From NCBI RefSeq assembly GCF_017876575.1, contig NZ_JAGIOE010000001.1:3886443-3950442 (forward strand): a stretch of DNA of 64,000 nt, given 5' to 3'. The notes beneath the pieces were generated by a model. It did no database searches, was not told where the DNA came from, and saw nothing but the letters and a program-made list of their open reading frames with translations. This DNA is from Paeniglutamicibacter psychrophenolicus. GTDB lineage: Bacteria > Actinomycetota > Actinomycetes > Actinomycetales > Micrococcaceae. This document shows positions 10,006 to 19,277 of this stretch, in pieces; position 1 is the first letter of the stretch; each line of letters starts with the position of its first letter. Both the position numbers and the translations under genes were made by a program.

Positions 10006-10428
10006 TTTTGAGCGAGTTGAAGAATGTCCAATTTGGCGAAGAAGACCGCAGAACCGAAAGTAGTGACCGAGACTCAGTCCCATTCACTCGGGGATTTTCG
10101 ATTCGGGGCGCCTATCTGCCGCATGGCCCTAATCTTTGGGTGTTGGCCCGGCAGGAAAATCACTCAGATCCCCTCCTTGAATCAGAGGAGCTCTTTTCAA
10201 AGACGTCACACTATGCCTTCGGGAAGCTTCCCATGCTCATCAGTCTCTTCGAAGCCCCATTCTTTACCGGTCCCTCTTGAGATCTGCAGACCATGTCATG
10301 TCGTTCGATCTACTTTTGAGCACGAAGTAGTCCCGATCTGGGATTTCAAGATTTGATTGACCATCCGATATGTTGACAAGGACATGGGTCTACACCGTGC
10401 CGTTATCACAATATGAGGGAACCACAAA
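10006..10428. other. intergenic stretch, possible gene remnant
   Basis: No gene can be assigned. A plus-strand frame from the IS1595 right end to 10280 reads GAYLPHGPNLWVLARQEN and continues protein-like to FFTGPS before a stop. It could be the 3' end of a gene broken by the IS, but nothing matches a family I know. The last 20 bases contain the GAGGGAA ribosome binding site of the next gene. Confidence 0.3.
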
Positions 10429-10854
10429 TTGCAAGAGACCATCACCGCTGGAGCATTCATTGTCGCAAATTGGGCACTATCAATAACGGCTTTGAGGATG
10501 GTGAGTAAGTCTGAGTACGCAACAAAACTCACCAAAGAAGCCGCAGCATTTACTATCCTCACATTCACAATTTTCACGGTTCTCGCCTCAGCTGCAGTGA
10601 CGGGATACTCGACCTTCGGGACGCCGAGTGGCGTACTTCTTACTATTTGGATCTTCTTAGCGCCGTTTATGGTTGCCCTATCCTACGCGCTTAATCGGAG
10701 GAAGAAGCTCACTGTGGAAGAGCTAAAGGACGAGTCCCCAAAGCGCTGGACTATCATCGTATTGGTCCTCTGGGTGGTCTTAGGTTTAGTCGTGATCCTC
10801 GGTGCCGACTGGGTCAATAACCTCCACTGGTTCAAAGCGCTGACGGTGGCCTAG
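10429..10854 (+). CDS. small multi-pass membrane protein paired with kinase
   Basis: A 141-residue protein with about four hydrophobic helices: roughly residues 5-25, 38-60, 65-88 and 107-130 (IIVLVLWVVLGLVVILGAD). A basic loop RRKKLTVEEL lies between the third and fourth. The TTG start follows GAGGGAA at a good distance. Its stop codon is immediately followed by the GTG start of the kinase gene, so the two must be cotranscribed and probably translationally coupled. No family is recognised. The arrangement suggests a membrane partner, anchor or effector for the kinase, which is inference. Confidence 0.65.
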   Translation: MQETITAGAFIVANWALSITALRMVSKSEYATKLTKEAAAFTILTFTIFTVLASAAVTGYSTFGTPSGVLLTIWIFLAPFMVALSYALNRRKKLTVEELKDESPKRWTIIVLVLWVVLGLVVILGADWVNNLHWFKALTVA

Positions 10855-12009
10855 GTGCTTTCGCCGGAGTTCGTCCTTCAGGATTTGCAGGAAAAGTACG
10901 GGTCACTACCTGTGGATGCCCGATATTTGCGGCTCTACTCCACCGTCGATCCGAGACTCCGCGACTGCTTCGCCCATTTCCACGAACAGTTAAATGGCCT
11001 CTTCGGTTTCTTGAATATGAAAAAGACGAGGGGCGGTCACTTCAATGCCGACCAAAGCCGCGAGCTCATGGACTTGGCAACGGATATCGGACAGTCCGAG
11101 ACGACGTTGAATCGTGTCGGTATCACTGTTGCTCTTTCCCCTGGCTACGACGTCGCGTTGGAAGGTGCGCGCAAATTTCTTGTGAGCAGTGGGGGAAGCC
11201 CTATCCCGGAGGAATTCGGACCAATCGACCTAGAAGAATACCTCCCAATTTTCAGCACGCCCAAGCAAAACGTGCGTCTGAAGAAAACGGGAAAAGACTA
11301 CCCGCTGAAAATGATCGGAGAGGGGTCGTACGCCCAAGTATTTAAGTACAGGGATGACGAATACCGGATGCATGTCGCTGTCAAGAAGGCGCGGAATACT
11401 TTGGACACGCAAGAGCTCATGCGGTTTAAAGCAGAGTACGACGTGCTCCGGGACCTGAACTTCCCATACATCCTGAAAGTCTATGGTTATGACCATTCGG
11501 GACCGAGCTATTCAATGGAGTACTGTGACTTCACACTTTTGAAATACATTTCCGAGAACAACACGAAGCTCAATTTCGGGGTTCGGAAACGCATCGCCCA
11601 ACAGTTTCTCTATGGGATCAACCACCTGTCGGTGAAAGAGATCCTTCATCGGGATCTGAGCTTCACGAATGTCCTGGTTCAGCAATTCGACGCTGGCACC
11701 GTGCAAGTCAAACTGTCGGACTTCGGCCTCCATAAACGCCCAAATTCGATATTGACCAGAACAGGGACGCTGATGAAAGGCACAATTATCGATCCAACAC
11801 TCTCGCATTTTCGGGAGTATTCTTTGACCAATGAGATTCACGCCGTAGGCCACATATTGTCCTTTATTTTCACCGGCCGTGAGAGCTTGGAATTGGGCGC
11901 AAACGCTTTGGGTCACATCATTACCAAGTGCGTAGACCACGACGTGCAAAAGCGCTACACGGCAATTCCCGAGATAATAGGAGATGTTAGCGTTCTGACC
12001 ACAAGCTGA
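10855..12009 (+). CDS. eukaryote-like protein kinase, putative defence kinase
   Basis: A 384-residue protein whose C-terminal 230 residues form a protein kinase domain. It has the glycine loop GEGSYAQVF (155-163), the ATP-binding lysine in HVAVKKA, an alpha-C glutamate near 191-194, the catalytic loop HRDLSFTNVLV (265-275) and DFG at 289-291. All key catalytic residues are present, so it should be active. The APE motif after the activation loop is not obvious. The N-terminal 145 residues are helical and unknown. Unlike housekeeping PknA/B kinases it has no membrane helix or PASTA repeats. It starts with GTG directly after the stop of the membrane protein gene. The defence role is inferred from its place between mobile elements and the hsd operon. 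Confidence 0.75.
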   Translation: MLSPEFVLQDLQEKYGSLPVDARYLRLYSTVDPRLRDCFAHFHEQLNGLFGFLNMKKTRGGHFNADQSRELMDLATDIGQSETTLNRVGITVALSPGYDVALEGARKFLVSSGGSPIPEEFGPIDLEEYLPIFSTPKQNVRLKKTGKDYPLKMIGEGSYAQVFKYRDDEYRMHVAVKKARNTLDTQELMRFKAEYDVLRDLNFPYILKVYGYDHSGPSYSMEYCDFTLLKYISENNTKLNFGVRKRIAQQFLYGINHLSVKEILHRDLSFTNVLVQQFDAGTVQVKLSDFGLHKRPNSILTRTGTLMKGTIIDPTLSHFREYSLTNEIHAVGHILSFIFTGRESLELGANALGHIITKCVDHDVQKRYTAIPEIIGDVSVLTTS

Positions 12010-12050
12010 TCGCGACGGGATAGCGCCATGCGCAGCGTTGCACCTTGGAA

Positions 12051-12731
12051 TCAGAACGAATCACTATCAGACTGAGTCTGCGCCGATCGTTCGGCTTCGA
12101 TCTCTTCGCGAGTGAATGAAACCCAGTAGGCAGCCCCGGTGCTGTCTCTGCGCAAGTTGACGCCCCATATATCTTCACTCCCGATTTTTATGCAAATATC
12201 GATCATGCTCTTTACTGGTATGAAGAACACTTGTTCCCGGCAGTCTTTCTCGGACGCCACGAACACGCCGTCAAAGAGACCGTCCTCCTCGTCGGCACTG
12301 ATTTGTAAGACGTAGCTGTGTATGAGCTGATTACAGTACTTCCGGAGAGATAGTTGCGTTTTTGTTGACGACTCGAGGTCGTATAGATGCTCGAGTTCGT
12401 GACGGTTCCACATGTCTGGAACTATGTCTGTCGCTGTGTGGCGGATCACGGGCACTGTAGTTGAATACGTTTTGCTGGAGACTTTCTGGGCTTCCAGCAG
12501 CCGCCTGATTGCATAGGCACTTGTCATGAGGTCCCGTTCGACTATGAAGCTGCTTCGTTCAGTCCAGCGCTTCTGCCGTGATTTTTGTTTGAGTCGGTCT
12601 GCAACGCGTAGTAGCTCATCCCGCCAAGGGATCGAATCGGATATCACCTGTCCACAGTATGTTGTCAGGATCAAATAATTCGGTTCCCGTGCACCCGCCC
12701 CTATTGCGCCGTTCTCCCTGTACCGAAACAC
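12051..12731 (-). CDS. hypothetical protein
   Basis: A reading frame of 226 codons with protein-like composition but no recognised family. Features include WRDELLRVADRLKQKSRQKR, a conserved-looking MWNRHELEHLYDLE, a predicted beta-rich middle (DGVFVASEKDCREQVFFIP) and an acidic C-terminus. The start is uncertain, because the first 25 residues read poorly and a start near 12660 is possible. It is transcribed against the kinase gene (convergent) and away from hsdM (divergent), so it shares the intergenic region with the hsd promoter. A link to the restriction system is only contextual. Confidence 0.5.
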   Translation of the reverse strand: MFRYRENGAIGAGAREPNYLILTTYCGQVISDSIPWRDELLRVADRLKQKSRQKRWTERSSFIVERDLMTSAYAIRRLLEAQKVSSKTYSTTVPVIRHTATDIVPDMWNRHELEHLYDLESSTKTQLSLRKYCNQLIHSYVLQISADEEDGLFDGVFVASEKDCREQVFFIPVKSMIDICIKIGSEDIWGVNLRRDSTGAAYWVSFTREEIEAERSAQTQSDSDSF

Positions 12732-12843
12732 GTCCTAAGGGTGAACCAAACCATCTCCGATTCAGGTTGAATAGAGGGTAAGACTTACCGGTCACCGTTG
12801 TGGGTGATCCGGAGGGGAACATTCAAGAGGGACTGGGTACGAC

Positions 12844-14805
12844 TTGAGCAATCACGCATCATTCATTTGGGGAATCGCCGACTTGCTACGGGGTAATTTC
12901 AAAGCCCACCAGTATGGCGACTTCATTCTTCCTTTCACTGTCTTGCGCCGTCTGGATTCGGTCCTTGCCGACACCAAACCACAAGTCCTCGAAGTGGTGG
13001 CCGACGCGACGGCCAAGAACCTCCCCATCCGTCCTGCCCTCCTCAAGGCCAAGGCCGGACACCAGCACTCGTTCTACAACACCAGCCGCTACGACCTGGC
13101 CACACTGGTGGGGGATGCGGAGAATCTGCGCGAAAACCTCCTGGCCTACATCAATGCTTTCTCCGAGAACGTGCGTGACATCTTCGTGAAGTACAAGATC
13201 GAAGACCGCATCGAAGAACTCGAAGACAACAACCTGCTATTTCTGGTAGTGCAGCGCTTCGCGGAGGTCGACTTGCACCCCGGGCATGTCTCGAATGCCC
13301 AGATGGGCCACATCTTCGAAGAGCTCATCCGCAAGTTCGCCGAAGCCTCCAACGAAACCGCCGGTGAGCACTTCACCCCGCGCGAAGTCATCGAACTCAT
13401 GGTCGACCTGCTCTTCGAGAACGACGATGCTGCCCTGCGAGACGGAGACATCGTCCGCTCAGTCTACGACCCGACCGCCGGCACGGGAGGCATGCTTTCG
13501 GTCGCCGAGGACCACCTGACCGATATGAACCCCAAGGCCCGGCTCACCCTGGCCGGCCAGGAACTCAATGCCCAGTCCTACGCGATCTGCAAGGCCGACA
13601 TGGTCATCAAGGGACAATCCGTGGACGCCATCGTCAACGACGACACCTTGCTCTACGACGGGCACGCCGGCACCACGTTCAACTATTGCCTATCCAACCC
13701 GCCCTTCGGCGTGGACTGGAAGAAGCAGGAGAAATCCGTCCGCGAAGAGCACGCGGAGAAGGGCTTCGCTGGCCGCTTCGGCCCCGGCCTGCCCCGAGTC
13801 TCGGATGGCTCCATGCTCTTCCTGCTGCACCTGATCTCCAAGATGCGCGAACCGGGCAAGGATTCCGCCGGCGGCCGGGCGGCCATCGTCCTGAACGGTT
13901 CTCCGCTCTTCACCGGTGGCGCCGGGTCCGGCGAGTCAAACATCCGCCAGTGGGTGATGGAACGCGACTACCTCGAGGCGATCATCTCCCTGCCCACCGA
14001 CATGTTCTACAACACCGGCATCAGCACCTACGTCTGGGTGCTCTCCAAGGAGAAGTCTCCGGAGCGCCGCAGCAAGGTGCAGCTGGTGGATGGTTCCAAG
14101 TTGTTCCGCAAGATGCGTAAGGGCCTAGGATCCAAGCGCAACGAACTCGGCCCCGAAGACATCCAGACGATAGTGAAGCTGTACGGCGATTTCGCGGCCA
14201 CCGACCAGTCGAAGATTTTCGACACGACCGATTTCTTCTACCGCACCATCACCATCGAACGCCCGCTGAAGCTGAACTTCGCCACCACACCCGACCGCAT
14301 CGAGGCTGCCCTGGCTGCCAAAGCCTTCAACAAGCTCACCGCCGAGGCCTTGTCTAATCTGCGCGCCGCTCTGGGATCCAAGGATGCAAGCATGGTGTGG
14401 AAGAACCGCGACGAATTTAACAAGGCCCTCAAGAGACAGCTCAAGGCCAACTGTGCCGAACTGAGCACGCCACAGTTCACGGCCCTCATCACAGGCTTGT
14501 CCGAACGCGACGCCACAGCCGATGCTTGCACTGGAGCCAAGGGCAAGATTGAAGCCGATGCCGACCTGCGGGATACCGAGAATGTCCCCTGGATCGAAGA
14601 CATTCATGCCTACTTCGAACGCGAAGTGAAACCCTTCGTCCCCGATGCCTGGATCGACGAAGATAAAACCAAGGAGGGCTGCGAGATCCCGTTCACCCGC
14701 CACTTTTATCAGTACACCCCACCGCGGCCGCTGGAAGAGATCGATGCCGACCTCGATGCAGTCCTCGGGCGCATCCGCGCCCGCCTCGAGCAGGTCAAGG
14801 CATGA
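12844..14805 (+). CDS. hsdM: type I restriction-modification methyltransferase subunit HsdM
   Basis: A 653-residue N6-adenine methyltransferase of a type I restriction-modification system. The N-terminal helical HsdM_N domain (SFIWGIADLLRGNFKAHQYG) is followed by GEHFTPREVIELMVDLLF, the AdoMet-binding motif DPTAGTGGML (about 218-227) and the catalytic motif LSNPPFGVDW (NPPF). With HsdS it methylates the target, and with HsdR it forms the restriction complex. The start is TTG. The end overlaps hsdS by four bases (ATGA), so the genes are translationally coupled. It is longer than typical HsdM (about 500) because of a C-terminal helical extension. It appears intact. Confidence 0.96.
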   Translation: MSNHASFIWGIADLLRGNFKAHQYGDFILPFTVLRRLDSVLADTKPQVLEVVADATAKNLPIRPALLKAKAGHQHSFYNTSRYDLATLVGDAENLRENLLAYINAFSENVRDIFVKYKIEDRIEELEDNNLLFLVVQRFAEVDLHPGHVSNAQMGHIFEELIRKFAEASNETAGEHFTPREVIELMVDLLFENDDAALRDGDIVRSVYDPTAGTGGMLSVAEDHLTDMNPKARLTLAGQELNAQSYAICKADMVIKGQSVDAIVNDDTLLYDGHAGTTFNYCLSNPPFGVDWKKQEKSVREEHAEKGFAGRFGPGLPRVSDGSMLFLLHLISKMREPGKDSAGGRAAIVLNGSPLFTGGAGSGESNIRQWVMERDYLEAIISLPTDMFYNTGISTYVWVLSKEKSPERRSKVQLVDGSKLFRKMRKGLGSKRNELGPEDIQTIVKLYGDFAATDQSKIFDTTDFFYRTITIERPLKLNFATTPDRIEAALAAKAFNKLTAEALSNLRAALGSKDASMVWKNRDEFNKALKRQLKANCAELSTPQFTALITGLSERDATADACTGAKGKIEADADLRDTENVPWIEDIHAYFEREVKPFVPDAWIDEDKTKEGCEIPFTRHFYQYTPPRPLEEIDADLDAVLGRIRARLEQVKA

Positions 14806-16163
14806 GCCTGAAACCGTACTCAGAATACAAGGACAGCGGCGTTGAATGGTTTGGTCTCGTGCCAGCCGAATGGATACCTACCAAGCTCGGTCGGCACATA
14901 GCTATCAACTCAGGGTTGGTTGATCCCAAATCAGAGCCCTTTTCCGACATGATTATGGTTGCTCCAAATCATATCGAGTCGTGGACGGGCAAGATCAAGT
15001 ACACCGAAACCGCTGCACAGCAAGGCGCTGAGAGCGGTAAATACCAAGTGTACAAAGGGCAGATTATCTATTCGAAGATTCGTCCAAATCTTATGAAAGC
15101 GGCTATCGCTCCTTTCGACTGCCTGTGTAGCGCTGACATGTATGGTGTGGACGCTGACGGCGATATGCTGTCAAACTCATTCTTGACCTACTATTTCTTG
15201 TCACATGAATTTCACGACTACGCGGTTGACCAGTCGGCGAGGGTTGCCATGCCAAAGCTCAATCACGAAACTCTGAAAGCAACACCCATTTTTCTTCCCC
15301 CAATTCAAGATCAATGGGCTATCGCCAGCTATCTCGATCGTGAGACGGCGGAGATTGATGTGTTCATCGCGGACCAGGAAGAGCTCATCGCGCTTCTGGG
15401 AGAACGTCGTACAGCAACTATCACGCGAGCAGTCACCAAGGGACTCGATCCCGAGACGCCGATGAAGAACTGCGGGCTTGAGTGGCTCGGCGATGTGCCA
15501 GCAGGATGGACTGTCCAGCGGCTTAGTCATGTTACGAGTGCTGTTATCGATTGCCTTCACTCCACCCCCGAAGAGAGTGATGAAGGAAAGTTCATTAGTA
15601 TTCGGACCGGCTGCATTCGAAACGGTCGGCTCCTCCCGGAAAAAGGGCTAACAATCGATGAGCTCACTTTCAGGGAGAGGACGGCAAAAGGCACTCCAGA
15701 AGTAGGGGACGTATTCTTTACGCGTGAGGCGCCGGCGGGTGAAGCCGCATTGGTAGACAACCTCGGTCAGTACGCACTTGGGCAACGTATGGTGCTGTTG
15801 AAACCGTCGTCCGAACTCCTTGATTCACGTTTCCTTGTGTGGAACATCTACATGCCTCATGTCCGCAGATACATCGAAGTTGAAGCAAACGGATCAACCG
15901 TCAAGAATTTGCCGATTCCAGATATTAAGTCCATCCCGATCATCGTTCCACGTAGAGATCAACAGCAACGAATAATCGAGTATTTGAACCAAGAAATTAC
16001 TGAGATTGATACTGTAATCGCGGATGCGAGAGAGGCCATCAAGCTGTCGAAGGAACGACGGGCCGCGGTGATCAGTGCCGCGGTGACGGGGAAGATTGAT
16101 GTCCGCGGCTTCGCGGCCCCGGCGGCAATCGAAATGGAGGCCGAGTCTGTTGGCGTTGCATAA
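14802..16163 (+). CDS. hsdS: type I restriction-modification specificity subunit HsdS
   Basis: A 453-residue specificity subunit with two target-recognition halves, each introduced by the usual entry motif: SGVEWFGLVPAEW near residue 10 and GLEWLGDVPAGW near residue 227. Each half ends in a helical conserved region (ASYLDRETAEIDVFIADQEE and EYLNQEITEIDTVIADAREA) that sets the spacing between half-sites. It therefore recognises a bipartite sequence, which cannot be read from the protein alone. The gene overlaps hsdM at its start and hsdR at its end. Base composition in the recognition domains is lower in GC than in hsdM and hsdR, as is usual for exchanged HsdS domains. Confidence 0.95.
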   Translation: MSLKPYSEYKDSGVEWFGLVPAEWIPTKLGRHIAINSGLVDPKSEPFSDMIMVAPNHIESWTGKIKYTETAAQQGAESGKYQVYKGQIIYSKIRPNLMKAAIAPFDCLCSADMYGVDADGDMLSNSFLTYYFLSHEFHDYAVDQSARVAMPKLNHETLKATPIFLPPIQDQWAIASYLDRETAEIDVFIADQEELIALLGERRTATITRAVTKGLDPETPMKNCGLEWLGDVPAGWTVQRLSHVTSAVIDCLHSTPEESDEGKFISIRTGCIRNGRLLPEKGLTIDELTFRERTAKGTPEVGDVFFTREAPAGEAALVDNLGQYALGQRMVLLKPSSELLDSRFLVWNIYMPHVRRYIEVEANGSTVKNLPIPDIKSIPIIVPRRDQQQRIIEYLNQEITEIDTVIADAREAIKLSKERRAAVISAAVTGKIDVRGFAAPAAIEMEAESVGVA

Positions 16164-19100
16164 CGAGATCGAGTTCGAGAACGAAATCTGTGAACACTTG
16201 GCCGCACATGGGTGGCTCTATTCCCCAACCGATGAGAGCTACGACCGGGAACGGGCTCTCTTCCCGGAGGACGTGTTCGGATGGCTAGGAGACACCGCAC
16301 CGGATGAGCTGGCCAAGGTCCTGAAGCCCGGGTTGAACCCGACGATGCTGGCCAAAGCGAAGCTTCGGGTTCTGGACCGCCTAGTCTCGGTGATGGGCGC
16401 TGACCCCTTCAATGGTGGCGGCACGCTGAACGCCCTCAAGAAGTCCATTGGGGTAACCCCGGCAACGCTGCGGATGTTCCAGCCCAAACCCGCCGATGGG
16501 CTCAACCCGGCCACGGTGAGGCGCTACGGTCTTAACCGGTTGCGGGTGATGCGCCAGGTCCACTACTCCACAGCCAATAACAAGTCCCTGGATTTAGTGT
16601 TCTTCCTCAACGGGATCCCGGTGGCAACGGTCGAGCTGAAGACGGACCTGACCCAGGACGCCGAGGCTGCGCTGAAGCAATACAAGCAGGACCGGAACCC
16701 CAAGGGCGAACCGCTGTTGAGCCACGGCCGCGGGGCCCTGGTGCACTTTGTGGTGTCCAACCAGGAAGTGCACATGACCACGAAACTGGAAGGCCCTTCT
16801 ACCCGCTTCCTGCCGTTCAACGCCGGCAACAACAATGGTGCCGGCAACGCACCCCGGGAAGGCGCCTCCCCGACCGCCTACTTCTGGGAAGACCTGCTGG
16901 ACCCCGAAGCCTGGCTGACCGTCCTGGGCAAGTTCATCCACTACCGCTTCGAGGAAGACGCCCACCCGATCACCGGCAAGAAGTCCTTCAAGGCCTCGAC
17001 CCGGTTCCCGCGCTACCACCAGTGGCACGCAGTCAACGCGCTGGCCACAACCGCACTGACCGAGGGGCCGGGGCACAACTACCTGATCCAGCACTCTGCC
17101 GGATCCGGGAAGACCGATTCGATCGCCTGGACCGCCTACCGCTTGGCTTCCCTGCACCGCGAGGAAGGTTCCAAGGTCTTTGACGGGGTCATTGTCATCA
17201 GCGACCGCAACATCCTGGACGGGCAACTGCAACGTGCCATCGAACAGCTAGAGACCGTCGCCGGGGTGTTCGCCCCCATCACCCGCGGATCCGAAGGTTC
17301 CAAAGCCAAGCAGCTGGCTGATGCCTTGCTCAAGGGCCGCCAGATCATCGGGGTAACCCTGCAGACCTTCCCGCATGCCATGGAGGAGATCCGCAACAAC
17401 AAGGGGCTGGCAGGACGCAACTATGCAGTCATCGCTGACGAGGCCCACTCCTCGCAGTCCGGAGACGCTGCCATCTCCCTCAAGAAGGTTTTGCTCTCCA
17501 TCGGTTTGGCCGAGGGAGAAGACATCACCACCGAGGACGTGCTGGCCGCCGAAATGGCAGCCCGTGCCGGCGGCACCATGAACCTGTCCTTCTTCGCATT
17601 CACAGCCACCCCGAAGGCCAAGACCATCGAGCTATTCGGCCGTCCCGATGAGAACGGGAACATGGAGGTCTTCGATCTCTACTCGATGAAGCAGGCCATC
17701 GAGGAGGGCTTCATCCTCGACGTGCTCCAGAACTACACCACATACACCTTGGCGGCCAAGATTGCCCAGGCCGACCAAGACGCAGCCGAACTCGAAGTCG
17801 ATCGCGACCAAGGCACCAAGCAACTGATGCAGTGGGTGAAGCTGCACCCTCACAACATCGCCCAGAAGGTTGCGATCATCGTGGAGCACTTCCGCGAGAA
17901 CGTTGCCCACCACTTGGCCGGCCGGGCCAAGGCCATGGTTGTCACGTCCTCCCGCAAGGAGGCCGTGCGCTACAAGCTGGCCATCGACAAATACCTACAG
18001 CTCAAGGGATACCAAACAGAGCTGGCGGCACTCGTGGCGTTCTCCGGCGAAGTGACCGATCCTGATTCCGGTCCGGATGCCTTCACCGAGCACACGATGA
18101 ACCCCGGGCTCAAGGGGCGTTCGCTGACCAAGGCGTTCGGCACAGACGAATTCCAGATCATGCTGGTGGCCAACAAATTCCAGACCGGATTCGACCAGCC
18201 ACTGCTCGTGGGCATGTACGTGGACAAGAAGCTCTCCGGCATTGCCGCAGTGCAAACACTCTCCCGGCTCAACCGCGTGATTCCCGGCAAGGATCGTACC
18301 TACGTCCTCGACTTCGTCAATGACACGAACACCATACTCGAGGCATTCCAGACCTATTACGAAGACGCGTCGGTCCAAGAGGCCTCCAACCCCGACATCA
18401 TCCACGACATGATCATGAAGCTTGATTCCATGGGAATCTACAACGACCGGGACGTGGACCTGGCCGCCCAGAAGTGGGTCGCCCAGCGCAACCACAACGG
18501 ACTGGTATCGCGCCTGAAGCCTGCCATCGATGTGTTCAACGACCGCCAGAAACAGGCCGTCCTGAATCAGGACACCCTCGAACTCGAGCAACTCGATGAA
18601 TTCAGGAAGACTGCCGGGGCATTCAATAAGTCCTACGATTTCTTCTCACAGATCATCGACTACGGGAACACCCGCATCGAAAAGCTCGCGATCTACCTGA
18701 AGCTGCTGGCCAGGGCGCTTCATACTGGAACAATTGGCAACAATCTCGACCTTTCCGACGTGGTGCTCACCCACTACGCCCTGAAGAAGCAGGAAGCCCG
18801 GGACCTCAAGCTCGTCAATGGGGAAGGCAAAGGGCTCAAGGGATTGACCGGTGCCGGCTCCGGTGTGGTGCGCGAGAAGGGCATGGGTACGCTGGAGGGA
18901 CTCATTGAGCAAATAAATAAGCTCTTCGAAGGGGCCGGCATCAACGACAACGACCAGATCAACGTCGTTGCTTCCGTGCGACGTTACGCAATTAGTAACT
19001 TCCAACTGCAACGCGAAGCCATCGCAAATGGTCCCCTCGATTTTGCTAGTTCACCGACGCTGCCCGAGACCATTGACGAAATCATCTACACCGCCGGTGA

Positions 19101-19233
19101 GGGTCATCAAAAAGCAATCAATGTCATTTTGGAAATGTCTGGAACTGATAAACTCGTGGAAATTCTGCTCCTGAGCGGTTTACAAGATGACTTGAGGGCT
19201 CAAGCTGAACAAGACGTTCTTGAACTTGAATAG
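16150..19233 (+). CDS. hsdR: type I restriction endonuclease subunit HsdR
   Basis: A protein of about 1027 residues. Near residue 150 lies the PD-ExK nuclease region (LDLVFFLNGIPVATVELKTD). The helicase/translocase motor follows, with Walker A HSAGSGKTDSIAW, the DEAD-box motif IADEAHSSQSG, the motif FTATPK and the C-terminal RecA fold (NKFQTGFDQPLL, QTLSRLNRV). The frame is open upstream to 16096, but AATGGAGG at 16134-16140 points to a TTG or CTG start at 16147-16150, inside the end of hsdS. The subunit cuts unmethylated DNA after ATP-driven translocation. It appears complete. Confidence 0.95.
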   Translation: MALHNEIEFENEICEHLAAHGWLYSPTDESYDRERALFPEDVFGWLGDTAPDELAKVLKPGLNPTMLAKAKLRVLDRLVSVMGADPFNGGGTLNALKKSIGVTPATLRMFQPKPADGLNPATVRRYGLNRLRVMRQVHYSTANNKSLDLVFFLNGIPVATVELKTDLTQDAEAALKQYKQDRNPKGEPLLSHGRGALVHFVVSNQEVHMTTKLEGPSTRFLPFNAGNNNGAGNAPREGASPTAYFWEDLLDPEAWLTVLGKFIHYRFEEDAHPITGKKSFKASTRFPRYHQWHAVNALATTALTEGPGHNYLIQHSAGSGKTDSIAWTAYRLASLHREEGSKVFDGVIVISDRNILDGQLQRAIEQLETVAGVFAPITRGSEGSKAKQLADALLKGRQIIGVTLQTFPHAMEEIRNNKGLAGRNYAVIADEAHSSQSGDAAISLKKVLLSIGLAEGEDITTEDVLAAEMAARAGGTMNLSFFAFTATPKAKTIELFGRPDENGNMEVFDLYSMKQAIEEGFILDVLQNYTTYTLAAKIAQADQDAAELEVDRDQGTKQLMQWVKLHPHNIAQKVAIIVEHFRENVAHHLAGRAKAMVVTSSRKEAVRYKLAIDKYLQLKGYQTELAALVAFSGEVTDPDSGPDAFTEHTMNPGLKGRSLTKAFGTDEFQIMLVANKFQTGFDQPLLVGMYVDKKLSGIAAVQTLSRLNRVIPGKDRTYVLDFVNDTNTILEAFQTYYEDASVQEASNPDIIHDMIMKLDSMGIYNDRDVDLAAQKWVAQRNHNGLVSRLKPAIDVFNDRQKQAVLNQDTLELEQLDEFRKTAGAFNKSYDFFSQIIDYGNTRIEKLAIYLKLLARALHTGTIGNNLDLSDVVLTHYALKKQEARDLKLVNGEGKGLKGLTGAGSGVVREKGMGTLEGLIEQINKLFEGAGINDNDQINVVASVRRYAISNFQLQREAIANGPLDFASSPTLPETIDEIIYTAGEGHQKAINVILEMSGTDKLVEILLLSGLQDDLRAQAEQDVLELE

Positions 19234-19277
19234 TTTTTTTGTTTTAAAATACGTCACACAGAAAAGAGATTCCTCAG

